Below, in pieces: positions 9,328 through 17,588 of a DNA stretch of 61,325 nucleotides (position 1 is its first letter; every line of letters begins with the position of its first letter). The translations under genes and the position numbers were made by a program. This DNA is from an uncultured Candidatus Actinomarina sp. GTDB taxonomy: Bacteria; Actinomycetota; Acidimicrobiia; Actinomarinales; Actinomarinaceae. Location: NCBI GenBank assembly GCA_902626065.1, contig CACODT010000007.1:1-61325 (forward strand), in the 5' to 3' direction. Below the pieces are notes generated by a model that saw only the letters and a list, made by a program, of their open reading frames with translations, was not told the DNA's origin and ran no database searches.

Positions 9328-11388
9328 TTAGAGTTTTCTAGATGAATTAATTACAACAGATAAACTTGATAGAGCCATTGCTAATGCTGCCATACTTGGC
9401 ATAATATTCCCACTTACAGCTATTGGGATCATTATGACATTGTAAATGAATGCAAAGAATAAATTTTGAGCGATTCTTCTATTTGAATTTTTTGAAATAT
9501 TAAAAATGCTACCTAGCTTCTCAAGGCCACCTTTGAAAATAATTATGTCACTTACGCTTTGTGCTATTTGAGTACTTTGAGCAAAAGACAAACTTACATT
9601 CGCTTGTTGTAAAGCTGGAGAATCATTTATTCCATCTCCAACGAAACCTACTTTTTTGTTTCTTTGTTTATTTTTTATATATTCTAATTTATCTTCCGGA
9701 GATTGATCACCATACACTTTTTCTATATTTAGGTTAATTCCAATTTCTTTTACTTTTTCAGATTTGTCACCAGACAAAATTTCTAACTCATAATCTTTTG
9801 AGAGACTTTTAATTAATTCTTTATTCACAGTTTCATCTTCTACTAGCTTGACTCTATATTCTTTATCATTAATTTTTAAAATTAGATCGTTGATAAGATT
9901 ATCGACTGACTTTGTGACAGTTATATTTTTATTTTCTACGATCCCACTTACGCCAACACCTGGAGTTTCCACAAATTTCTCTACAGGTAAAAGTTCCAAA
10001 CCCTGAATTTCTGATTCTAAGAGTATGCTCTTAGCTATTGGATGGTTTGAGTTCTGTTCAACTGAAGCAAGTATTCTAAGTATTTCATCACCAGCATCCT
10101 CTCCATTATCATCTAGAATGCTTTCGATTTTAAATATTCCAGATGTTAAAGTTCCCGTCTTATCAAAAATGATTGTATCTAATTGATTAAATCTTTGAAG
10201 ATAATCAAAATTTTTAAAGATAAAGCCATTACGATTTGAAATTGATGCGGTTCTGAATAAAACAATTGGAGTTGCAAGACCTAGAGCACATGGACACGCA
10301 ACAACCAAAATTGCTATTGTTGAGCTAATTGTATCTGGAAAACTATTATCAAAAACAAGGGCCTTAATTAGAAAATTTATAAAGCTTAAAATTAATATTG
10401 AGGGTACAAAAATATTTGTAACTCTATCAACAAGGTCTTGTACTTCTGGTTTTCCTGTTTGAGCTTTTAAAATTAACTTTTCGATGTAGTTGATTGTTGT
10501 ATCGCCAGCTTTCTTTGTTACTTCAATTTCTATTTCGCTACCAAGGTTTATGGAGCCCGATATTACATTGTCACCACTTTTTTTAAGTAGTGGTACAGAT
10601 TCACCAGATATGATACTTTCATCAACCTCTGAACTTCCACGTCTAACTATTCCATCTAAAGGAGCAATCTCACCTTTTTTAATTACTATTAGTTCACCAA
10701 CATCAATTAAATCTAGAGGCTTGCGAACAAGGGTTTGATTATCGTACACATTGACATCCTTAGGAATGCTATCAATGATAGAATCAGAAATTGATATTGA
10801 CGATTTTATTGAAATTTCTTCAATAGTTTTTCCAAGAAGGATAAAACTTATAATAAAACCACCTGTTTCTAAATACATAAGCTCACCATTATTTGGTAAC
10901 ACACCGATAATAAAAGAAGATAAACTACCAATCGAAATTAAGGTGTCCATATTGAAATTAAGTATTTTTAAATTTTTTAAGGCTGACAAATGAAACTTTC
11001 TTCCAAAGAAAAAAATAATTAAAGATCCAATTCCTAATGCCAATAAATTTTGATTATTTTGAATTAAAGGATTGATTGTAAGGGTCAACAAAAGAGATAT
11101 GAGAGGTATGGAGAACTTTGTAATATTGTTTTTTTTCTCTTCACTCACTTCTTCTTTAGCAGAGTATCCGATAGATCTTATTTTTTGTATATACTCATCA
11201 GAATTTTCATCATCAGGATTTATCTCTAAGACAGCTTTTTTTAATGGAAAGTTAACAACAACATCTTTTACAGAGTCTTCTTTATTTAAGACTCTCTCTA
11301 TTCTTGCAGCACATGCTGCACATGTCATTCCCTCAACAGATAGTACTAATGTTTTTGTATCAGCTGACAACGGTGTAGCCTTGTTCAT
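9328..11388 (-). CDS. copA: copper-translocating P1B-type ATPase
   Basis: This heavy-metal ATPase pumps Cu(I) out of the cytosol. Domains in order: one N-terminal HMA domain with GMTCAAC; about eight hydrophobic segments; the phosphatase-loop ISGESVP; the membrane metal site CPC in VACPCALGLATP; the phosphorylation site DKTGTLTSG; the P1B-specific HP motif in SNHPIAKSI; and the hinge GDGINDSPAL. At about 690 residues it is on the short side for a CopA with one HMA domain. I prefer the ATG at 11388; a TTG at 11406 would add six residues. Both lie inside the end of the chaperone gene upstream, so expression is coupled. Confidence 0.94.
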   Translation of the reverse strand: MNKATPLSADTKTLVLSVEGMTCAACAARIERVLNKEDSVKDVVVNFPLKKAVLEINPDDENSDEYIQKIRSIGYSAKEEVSEEKKNNITKFSIPLISLLLTLTINPLIQNNQNLLALGIGSLIIFFFGRKFHLSALKNLKILNFNMDTLISIGSLSSFIIGVLPNNGELMYLETGGFIISFILLGKTIEEISIKSSISISDSIIDSIPKDVNVYDNQTLVRKPLDLIDVGELIVIKKGEIAPLDGIVRRGSSEVDESIISGESVPLLKKSGDNVISGSINLGSEIEIEVTKKAGDTTINYIEKLILKAQTGKPEVQDLVDRVTNIFVPSILILSFINFLIKALVFDNSFPDTISSTIAILVVACPCALGLATPIVLFRTASISNRNGFIFKNFDYLQRFNQLDTIIFDKTGTLTSGIFKIESILDDNGEDAGDEILRILASVEQNSNHPIAKSILLESEIQGLELLPVEKFVETPGVGVSGIVENKNITVTKSVDNLINDLILKINDKEYRVKLVEDETVNKELIKSLSKDYELEILSGDKSEKVKEIGINLNIEKVYGDQSPEDKLEYIKNKQRNKKVGFVGDGINDSPALQQANVSLSFAQSTQIAQSVSDIIIFKGGLEKLGSIFNISKNSNRRIAQNLFFAFIYNVIMIPIAVSGNIMPSMAALAMALSSLSVVINSSRKL

Positions 11389-11563
11389 CAAGAAGTGATT
11401 TAACAAGATCTAAACTAACTTCATTTGAAGATTCCAATGTTACATCTTTAGTTTCAATATCTACATCAACTGATTCGATGCTTTCAATATTTGATAAAGT
11501 GTTTACGATTGTACTTTTGCAATGATCACAACTTATTTCTGGAACATTAAATTTTATAGCCAT
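11360..11563 (-). CDS. copZ: copper chaperone, HMA domain (CopZ-like)
   Basis: This 67-residue single HMA domain begins MAIKFNVPEISCDHCKSTI and ends TVVS. It would carry Cu(I) to CopA or buffer it. The metal loop is S-C-D-H-C: the two cysteines are kept but the usual methionine before the first cysteine (MxCxxC) is replaced by serine, which is tolerated in some chaperones. Its 3' end overlaps copA, the classical copZ-copA arrangement. No clear copper-responsive operator was identified in the 52 bases upstream. Confidence 0.85.
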   Translation of the reverse strand: MAIKFNVPEISCDHCKSTIVNTLSNIESIESVDVDIETKDVTLESSNEVSLDLVKSLLDEQGYTVVS

Positions 11564-11615
11564 ATACAGATGTTAATTATGGATAGTTTATATTGTTAAA
11601 GTGATTTTTTTAATA

Positions 11616-11810
11616 TTAAGCAGTCTCTTGAAGAATTCTTCCTCTTACTCTCGGGTATTTAACAGGAGCATGATTGAAACAATGCTCTCTTTTGTTGTAA
11701 ATACTTAATTGAGTACTACAGGATTCTTCTTTACAAACTCTGCCCTGGTCAAAACTTTTTGAAGGTCTTATACCACCTTTAATTTGACTTGCTTTTAATC
11801 CGTCAGTCAT
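11616..11810 (-). CDS. small zinc-finger protein, paralogue 1
   Basis: This 64-residue protein of unrecognised name carries a compact putative zinc site C-x4-C-x12-C-x2-H (Cys26, Cys31, Cys44, His47) embedded in GRVCKEESCSTQLSIYNK. It then has a conserved tail with HAPVKYPRVRGR. It is about half identical to the protein at 33174-33377, so the window holds a paralogous pair. The SxYN-x4-C-x2-H pattern recalls short zinc motifs in actinobacterial proteins, and nucleic-acid binding is plausible because both termini are basic. A perfect TGTGA-N6-TCACA palindrome lies 13-31 bases upstream of its start. The function is unknown. Confidence 0.75.
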   Translation of the reverse strand: MTDGLKASQIKGGIRPSKSFDQGRVCKEESCSTQLSIYNKREHCFNHAPVKYPRVRGRILQETA

Positions 11811-11823
11811 TACATTCCTTACT

Positions 11824-11841
11824 TTGTGAATATATTCACAA
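11824..11841. promoter_or_regulatory. perfect 18-bp palindrome, CRP/FNR-type operator candidate
   Basis: The sequence TTGTGAATATATTCACAA is its own reverse complement and contains the exact TGTGA-N6-TCACA consensus used by CRP/GlxR-family regulators. It lies in the divergent gap between the zinc-finger gene (minus, start 11810) and the selenoprotein gene (plus, start 11916). It is close enough to the first to repress and about 75-90 bases upstream of the second, where activation would be possible. The regulator is not in this window. Confidence 0.6.
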
Positions 11842-11915
11842 GCATAACAAAATATTAAAAAGCGTGCAAGTTATTACAAACTTTTTATTACAGATACGTA
11901 TAGTAACATCTGATT

Positions 11916-12152
11916 ATGGAAATCAAACTAGAATTTTGTATCACTTGAAACTACACACCCCGTGCAGTTAGTACGGTCGAAGATATCATAGAAAAGTATG
12001 GTAAAAAAATTAAATCTATAGATCTAATTCCTTCAAGTGGAGGTGTGTTTGAGTTGTATTTAAATGAAAATTTAATTTATTCAAAACGAGAAACTGGTCG
12101 ACATACAAAAGAAGGTGAAATATTAGATTTAATGGAAAAAGCACTTAGTTGA
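11916..12152 (+). CDS. SelW/SelT/SelH (Rdx) family selenoprotein, Sec encoded by UGA 11946-11948
   Basis: Reading the in-frame TGA at 11946-11948 as selenocysteine gives a continuous 78-residue protein starting MEIKLEFCIT-U-NYTPRA. The CxxU redox motif (Cys8, Sec11), the following Y-x2-RA, and the later LIPSSGGVFELYLN, LIYSKRETGR and GEI blocks are the defining pattern of the Rdx thioredoxin-like family (SelW, SelT, SelH, Rdx12). These proteins are thought to act in thiol redox control. A 17-nt hairpin begins exactly 11 nt after the UGA. The gene ends at TGA 12150-12152, overlapped by the TTG start of the TSUP permease. No strong Shine-Dalgarno is visible. A weak promoter (TTACAA 11874-11879, TATAGT 11899-11904, 19-bp spacer) may serve it. 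Confidence 0.9.
11946..11976 (+). promoter_or_regulatory. UGA Sec codon plus bacterial SECIS hairpin (SelW-like gene)
   Basis: After UGA (11946-11948) come 11 unpaired bases. A 6-bp stem CCGUGC/GUACGG (11960-11965 with 11971-11976, one G-U pair) then closes a five-base loop AGUUA that carries a G-U pair of bases at its apex. The 17-nt hairpin size and the 11-nt spacing are those of the minimal E. coli fdhF SECIS bound by SelB. This is seen directly in sequence; the SelB interaction is inferred. Confidence 0.8.
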
Positions 12153-12883
12153 CATTTCCATTCGATCTTTCTTTAATTGAACTTGTTTTTATTTCAGTTT
12201 TGTTATTTGCAAGTGCAGCAATACAAGGGATCCTAGGTTTTGGTTTCGCTGTAATTTCCTCCCCAATACTTGTTCAAATTGAACCGCTTCTTGTTCCTCA
12301 GATTCTAAGCCTTCTGGCTTTACCTATGGCATATCGAATATATCAACGGGAAAAAAAAGAAGTAGATTGGAAACCATTTAAATTTTTGTTTTTAGGCAGA
12401 GTGATTGGAGGTCCCTTAGGATTACTACTTTTGATCAACTTGAATGAAAGACTTTTATCCATAAGTGTTGGAGCTATTGTTTTTTTCGCAGGGGTTGCAA
12501 CATTTAATGAATGGACTTTAGAAAGGAATAATCAAACCTCATGGATTGCTGGATCACTGTCAGGAATATTTGCAATGATTGCTGGAGTAGGAGGTCCTCC
12601 AATAGCAATTTTATACAGGGGAGCTTCTGGCAAAGAGTTCAGACCCTCCCTTAATGCTGTGTTTACTTTTGGAATAATAATAACTTTAAGCCTCCTTTTT
12701 ATTAGTGGTGAGATATATAGGGATCATATAGTTTTAATTTTATATTTAGCAATACCTGTTGCATTAGGACTAAAACTATCTTCTTCACTATTTTCAGATG
12801 TTTCTGATGCAACAATTTCAAAAGGAGTGACATACTTCTCTATAATTTCTGGATTAATTGTTATATTCAGAAATATAATTTAG
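12149..12883 (+). CDS. TSUP (TauE/SafE) family membrane permease
   Basis: This 244-residue protein has about seven to eight hydrophobic segments and the TauE/SafE hallmarks: the N-terminal GILGFGFAVISSPIL, and in the second half a repeat-like IAGVGGPPIAILY. The family exports or imports sulfur-containing anions (sulfite, sulfoacetate, sulfolactate, thiosulfate); the substrate here is unknown. It starts at TTG 12149, sharing TTGA with the selenoprotein stop, so it is translationally coupled to that gene. This links the permease to a redox selenoprotein. Confidence 0.85.
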   Translation: MTFPFDLSLIELVFISVLLFASAAIQGILGFGFAVISSPILVQIEPLLVPQILSLLALPMAYRIYQREKKEVDWKPFKFLFLGRVIGGPLGLLLLINLNERLLSISVGAIVFFAGVATFNEWTLERNNQTSWIAGSLSGIFAMIAGVGGPPIAILYRGASGKEFRPSLNAVFTFGIIITLSLLFISGEIYRDHIVLILYLAIPVALGLKLSSSLFSDVSDATISKGVTYFSIISGLIVIFRNII

Positions 12884-12921
12884 TTTTGAAATTTTAATTC
12901 GTAGTTAACATTATATAAATA

Positions 12922-14400
12922 ATGAGTACAAGAGTTTTATTTTCCGCAGCATTGTTCTTTCTGAGCTTTCCACCATTTAATTTTTGGTATTTAATATTTC
13001 CATCCCTATTTCTTTTTTACTCAGGAATTTTATTAAGTAAAAAACCATTTCTTTCAGGCTTAGTATTTGGATCTGTATCATTTGGTGTAATTCTATTTGG
13101 TATCCAATCAATTGGTTACGAAGCCTGGATTCCCCTTCTTGTTTTAATGGGTCTCTTATATGGAATTTATGGAAAGTTGTTTAGATTTATAGCAATAAAA
13201 ACTAATAATAATTTTTTTATATTGATTGGAATAATAAGTGCTTTCGATTTACTAAGAGCTTACTTCCCATTTGGTGGTTTTCCATGGGGCTCAACTTCAA
13301 CAGTTTTAATCACAGGATATAGAGATACATCGTTCAATCTCTTACCAAGTATTTTTAAAACATTTGGTCCGTCAGGGTATTCTCTAATCATTCAGTCTTT
13401 GACTCTTTTAGTTGTTTTATTTGTACTTGAAAATAAAAAGAAATATACATATTTGAAAGATTCACTAGTATTTTTTATTTTAATATTTGCACCTCTTTCA
13501 ATATTTTTACTAAACGAAAGTTTTAATTTATTAGATAAAAATAATAAATCTGAACAAATAAGTGTTGCAATTGTCCAGGGAAATAGTCCTTGTCCCGGAG
13601 CAAAAAATAAATGTAATAATGAAAGAGCAAGAATATATGAGAGTCATATAAATTTAACAAAAAGTATAAATTTAAAGCAAGATTTGATAATTTGGCCTGA
13701 AAGCTCGACTGGTTTTAATAATGATCCCTTAATTCACGACCGGGTTTTGACTGATATACAAGTGGAAGCCCAGAGGTTGAATTCTTATTTTTTAATTGGT
13801 GGAGACAGACCCATAAGAGAAGCTTATTTTGAAAATTATGGTCTATTTATTAATAATCAGGGAAAAATTGTAGATCAATATTTGAAACAACACCCAGTTC
13901 CTTTTGGAGAATACATTCCTTTTAGGAGATTTCTAGACTGGATCCCCTCTCTCTCATTAGTTCCGAGAGACATGATAAGAGGAGAACAAGAGAAAATATT
14001 TCAAATTGGATCCCATAATTTGTCCTCTGTAATTTCTTTTGAGGGATCATTCCAAAGATATATTCGAAGTAGTGTTCAGGCGGGAGCAGAGGTTATTGTA
14101 ATTCTCACAAATCAAGCAAGCTATGGAGAAAGCGGGATGTCTGATCAGTTTATATTAATGTCTCGTGCAAATGCAATTTCAAATGATAGGCCCGTCATAC
14201 ATTCTGCTATAACTGGAAAATCAGCATTCATAGATAATAATGGAAAGGTTTTATCACAAACAAATTTATTCACATCTGAAATCTTAATTGAAAATATTAA
14301 TCCAATTAACTCACAAACTCCATTTAGTTTGTTAGGTAATTACTTTAATTATTTAATAGTTGGGGTTGCATTTGTTATTTTCTTAAGAATGAGAGCTTAA
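12922..14400 (+). CDS. lnt: apolipoprotein N-acyltransferase
   Basis: This 492-residue membrane enzyme adds the third acyl chain to lipoproteins. About six N-terminal membrane segments include FGGFPWGSTS. A periplasmic nitrilase-fold domain follows with the catalytic glutamate in IIWPESSTGF and the lysine in YLKQHPVPFGEYIPF, and a final membrane helix closes the protein. The nucleophile block, usually ICYE, reads VISFEGSF, so serine stands where the catalytic cysteine is expected. Overall architecture and length fit Lnt. Activity with serine is uncertain. The window also holds an Lgt homologue at 60252 and lipoprotein substrates at 19043 and 58264. Confidence 0.88.
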   Translation: MSTRVLFSAALFFLSFPPFNFWYLIFPSLFLFYSGILLSKKPFLSGLVFGSVSFGVILFGIQSIGYEAWIPLLVLMGLLYGIYGKLFRFIAIKTNNNFFILIGIISAFDLLRAYFPFGGFPWGSTSTVLITGYRDTSFNLLPSIFKTFGPSGYSLIIQSLTLLVVLFVLENKKKYTYLKDSLVFFILIFAPLSIFLLNESFNLLDKNNKSEQISVAIVQGNSPCPGAKNKCNNERARIYESHINLTKSINLKQDLIIWPESSTGFNNDPLIHDRVLTDIQVEAQRLNSYFLIGGDRPIREAYFENYGLFINNQGKIVDQYLKQHPVPFGEYIPFRRFLDWIPSLSLVPRDMIRGEQEKIFQIGSHNLSSVISFEGSFQRYIRSSVQAGAEVIVILTNQASYGESGMSDQFILMSRANAISNDRPVIHSAITGKSAFIDNNGKVLSQTNLFTSEILIENINPINSQTPFSLLGNYFNYLIVGVAFVIFLRMRA

Positions 14401-14401
14401 G

Positions 14402-15610
14402 TTAGTTTTCAAGACCTTCATTAAAGTGCAAATTTTTCATTGCTGCAGCTTCAACAATACCATCTTGGTACGCTCTTAGATCAAACTTATGTAACACTGC
14501 TATTAAATGATCAAATATATCTGACTGGATGTTTTCATATTCGACCCAGTCTGTGGTTTTTGTAAATGTATAGATTTGTATTGGTACACCTTGGTTTGTA
14601 GGTGATAATTGTCTTACTAAAAAAGTCATGTTTTCGGTATCTAGGTTTTCATTTTGTCTCAGATAACTCTCTATATAGGCTCTAAATGTACCAATATTTG
14701 TCAGATTTCTTTGTTCTGTTATTGATTCTCCAGAAGTTAGTTCATTATTAAATGTTTCTAACTCTTGTACTTTTTTATTGAGATAATCTTTAATAGGAGC
14801 AATATTTTTTAATTTTGCAATTTCTTCAAATGTTAAAAATTTAATACTTGAAATATCAATACTTAATGATCTCATAATTCTTCTTCCACCATAATCGGAC
14901 ATCCCCCTCCAATTTTTGACTGACGTAGAGATTATTTTTGAAGTGGGTATGGTGGTAATAGTTTTATCCCAATTTTGTACTTTTACTGTGTGAAGAGCTA
15001 TGTCAATTACATCTCCGTCAGCACCATATTCTGGCACTTCTATCCAGTCACCATTATTTATGATATTGTTTTGTCCAATTTGAACTGATGCAACGAAAGA
15101 TAGAATTGTATCTTGAAACACTAATAGTAGAACTGCTGTTAACGCACCGAGTCCACTTATATAATATGTAACTGACTGTCCAGATAAAATTGCAAAAATA
15201 ATAATGAATATAAATGCGTTAAGAATAATTTTTACGATTTGAATATAACCCTTAATAGGCCTATCTTTTAATGCTTCATATTTACTTGATGCTTTATTAA
15301 ATATTGAAAGTAATTCATTTAGAGACAAACCTAAGAATGCAGCTAACAGTGAACTAATTATTCTTTGACTAATTTCACCGTCTAGTAATGCTGTTGAAAA
15401 GTCTGTAAATAATATTCCATTTAAGAAAGCAAATACAGCGACAAAAGATACTCTACTTAAAAATTTTTTTTCTAAAAAAAGATCATCAATGATAGTATTT
15501 GTTTTTTTTGCGATACGTTTAAGAAGTGGAAAAATTAGTGTTCTTAATAATATATAAATACCCAGACCGCTGCCTGCGACAATTATTAGTTTTAAATTAT
15601 CTTCTACCAT
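14402..15610 (-). CDS. mechanosensitive ion channel, MscS family (YbdG-like)
   Basis: This 402-residue protein has five hydrophobic segments followed by a MscS pore and beta domain: FQDTILSFVASVQIG, NNGDWIEVPEYGADGDVIDIALHTVKVQNWDKTITTIPTSKI, and KNWRGMSDYGGRRI. The insert after the beta domain and the length match the YbdG/miniconductance branch, which protects against hypo-osmotic shock. It ends one base from the convergent lnt stop. A strand-switched neighbour of DUF3159 lies upstream, 18 bases away. Confidence 0.9.
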   Translation of the reverse strand: MVEDNLKLIIVAGSGLGIYILLRTLIFPLLKRIAKKTNTIIDDLFLEKKFLSRVSFVAVFAFLNGILFTDFSTALLDGEISQRIISSLLAAFLGLSLNELLSIFNKASSKYEALKDRPIKGYIQIVKIILNAFIFIIIFAILSGQSVTYYISGLGALTAVLLLVFQDTILSFVASVQIGQNNIINNGDWIEVPEYGADGDVIDIALHTVKVQNWDKTITTIPTSKIISTSVKNWRGMSDYGGRRIMRSLSIDISSIKFLTFEEIAKLKNIAPIKDYLNKKVQELETFNNELTSGESITEQRNLTNIGTFRAYIESYLRQNENLDTENMTFLVRQLSPTNQGVPIQIYTFTKTTDWVEYENIQSDIFDHLIAVLHKFDLRAYQDGIVEAAAMKNLHFNEGLEN

Positions 15611-15628
15611 ATAAGCATGATACCTTAG

Positions 15629-16312
15629 TCAGAATCCTCTTTGCTGACCTTTCCAAGGTGGAGGAGTGTTGTTTTTAAACTCCTCAACGCTTGGGCCATT
15701 TAATGCTTTCAATTTATTTAAACCAATAAAATATGAAACTACTAAAAGAATTAGAGTAGTTTGGTTTGAAGTCGCCAATTTGATTATTGCAAGCACTTCA
15801 GGGTTATTAAAAAATAAAATTTGTAAACCACCTTTTGCTCCAAGAAATAGAACCCACAATACAGCAACTCGATTATAAGCTGGTTTTATTGTTGGTAGTA
15901 AATACCACTCCATAGGCCATTTTCTAAAGTACATTGATGAATAAATCGTAAATGGTTTCTTAAATACAATTGATACAAATCCTATAAATGTAATGCTTAG
16001 ATCTCTGATAATGCCTGGTAGAAAAAAACCTGATGCAGTCCCTTGAATCTGAGCAATTAATAAAGCAACTAAAGTTCCAAGAACACCATAAAATGCGAAT
16101 TTAATTTCATCTTTCTTAACCAACCTGTAGCCAAATGTCAGTGCAACCAATACGGCTGTACTTATAATCGCAATATTTAAATCGAAAAATCTGAATGTTA
16201 AAACAAAAAACACCGGAGCAAGAATTGAATCAAAAATATTATTTTGTGATTCATTTAGACCTAAAACTTCACTTTTAATTTCAGTGAATTGATTTCTTAA
16301 TTTTTTAAACAA
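15629..16312 (-). CDS. DUF3159 family membrane protein
   Basis: This 227-residue protein with about six membrane segments contains the DUF3159 landmarks SGFFLPGIIRDLSITFIGFVS and RKWPMEWYLL, and a late WVLFLGAKGGLQILFF. The family is largely confined to Actinobacteria, and its function is not known. Its start overlaps purB by 8 bases, so it belongs to the purA-purB minus-strand operon by translation. Confidence 0.78.
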   Translation of the reverse strand: MFKKLRNQFTEIKSEVLGLNESQNNIFDSILAPVFFVLTFRFFDLNIAIISTAVLVALTFGYRLVKKDEIKFAFYGVLGTLVALLIAQIQGTASGFFLPGIIRDLSITFIGFVSIVFKKPFTIYSSMYFRKWPMEWYLLPTIKPAYNRVAVLWVLFLGAKGGLQILFFNNPEVLAIIKLATSNQTTLILLVVSYFIGLNKLKALNGPSVEEFKNNTPPPWKGQQRGF

Positions 16313-17588
16313 TAGAATTTATTTTTTCTTCAAAATTTTTGTTGGTTTTTTCAATAAGAAAACTTTCTCCAATTTCCTGTAATTCTTTTTCTTCAACTTC
16401 CTCAAAATTTGTTGAAATATTTTTTATATAAGTATCTATGTTATCGATTTCAAATGATTGAGATTGCAAAAATCTATATGCTTCATCCCTTTCGATCCCT
16501 TTTGTTATTAGATATGATAGAAAAGATTGAGTTAGTAAACTGACTTTTGCTGAATTAATATTTGAACTTATTTTTTCATGGTTAATATTGATATTTTTGA
16601 ATAATTTTTCCATCTCAATTGTTGAAAAACAAATGAGATTAAAACTATCTGGAAAAATAATTCTTTCAACTGATGAATTTGATATATCCCTTTCATGCCA
16701 AAGAGAGATATTTTCTAAAGCGGTTACAACATAACCTCTGAGGATTCTTGAAATTCCCGAAATTCTCTCAGAAGTAATCGGATTTTTTTTATGTGGCATT
16801 GCGGAGGAACCTTTTTGTTCGTTTGAAAATGATTCGTGTATTTCACCTACCTCTGAACGTTGATAACCTCTTAGATTTATAGCTATACGATCATATGAAC
16901 TTGCGAGCATTCCTATGGAGCTAATTACTTCAGCATATCTATCACGGCTTACAATCTGAGAAGCAAATAGCTCTGGTTTAAGATTTAAAGTTTCTAATGA
17001 TTTTTTTTCAACATCGCTGTTAATTATGGTGTAATTCCCAACAACCCCACTTAGCTTTCCAATGCTAATATTTTCTTTTGCTCTTTCAAGACGCTCTTTA
17101 TTTCGGGATATTTCTAATAACCAGTTTGAAATTATGTTGCCTAAAAAAGTTACTTCAGCAAATACTCCATGAGTTCTTCCAACTATTTTTGTATCTTTTT
17201 CCTTTATTGCAAGATTCTTCAAAGTATTAATTAATTTATCAACTTCTTGCAGTAGAAATTTTAAGGATTCTAAAATTAACAAACTATTTGAAGTGTCAAC
17301 TACGTCTGAACTTGTAAGGCCATAATGTATCCATTCAGAATCTTGATTTACTTTATCTTGTAAGATATCAACAAATGAAGCTAAGTCATGGTTTGTTATC
17401 TTCTCTCGAGCTTCAACTTCCTCAACGGTTATATTTGCATCAAGTATTTTCTTTGATAAACCCTTAGGAACAATACCTTCCTCTTCGAGACTTTTTGTAA
17501 CAGAGGATTCAACTTTTTTCCAAGTATTTAACTTGTTTTCTTGACTCCATATATCAACTATTTCTTTTACTTCGTATCTTTTAATCAT
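16305..17588 (-). CDS. purB: adenylosuccinate lyase
   Basis: This 427-residue fumarase/aspartase-family enzyme acts twice in purine synthesis (SAICAR to AICAR, and adenylosuccinate to AMP). The family signature GSSAMPHKKNP is present at about residue 258, the HYGLTSSDVVDTS motif near residue 86 and KIVGRTHGVFAEV near residue 135. The start codon is one base from the purA stop, so the two purine genes are expressed together. Confidence 0.96.
   Translation of the reverse strand: MIKRYEVKEIVDIWSQENKLNTWKKVESSVTKSLEEEGIVPKGLSKKILDANITVEEVEAREKITNHDLASFVDILQDKVNQDSEWIHYGLTSSDVVDTSNSLLILESLKFLLQEVDKLINTLKNLAIKEKDTKIVGRTHGVFAEVTFLGNIISNWLLEISRNKERLERAKENISIGKLSGVVGNYTIINSDVEKKSLETLNLKPELFASQIVSRDRYAEVISSIGMLASSYDRIAINLRGYQRSEVGEIHESFSNEQKGSSAMPHKKNPITSERISGISRILRGYVVTALENISLWHERDISNSSVERIIFPDSFNLICFSTIEMEKLFKNININHEKISSNINSAKVSLLTQSFLSYLITKGIERDEAYRFLQSQSFEIDNIDTYIKNISTNFEEVEEKELQEIGESFLIEKTNKNFEEKINSIV

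Noticed and set aside
11789-11971. 60-residue plus-strand frame across the zinc-finger/selenoprotein gap
   Set aside because: It is out of frame with the selenoprotein, has no recognisable motif, covers a divergent promoter region, and the SelW frame explains the sequence better.
12150-12152. Second Sec codon at the selenoprotein stop TGA
   Set aside because: Read-through would add only eight residues without motif before TAA, no SECIS lies at the right distance, and the family ends here.
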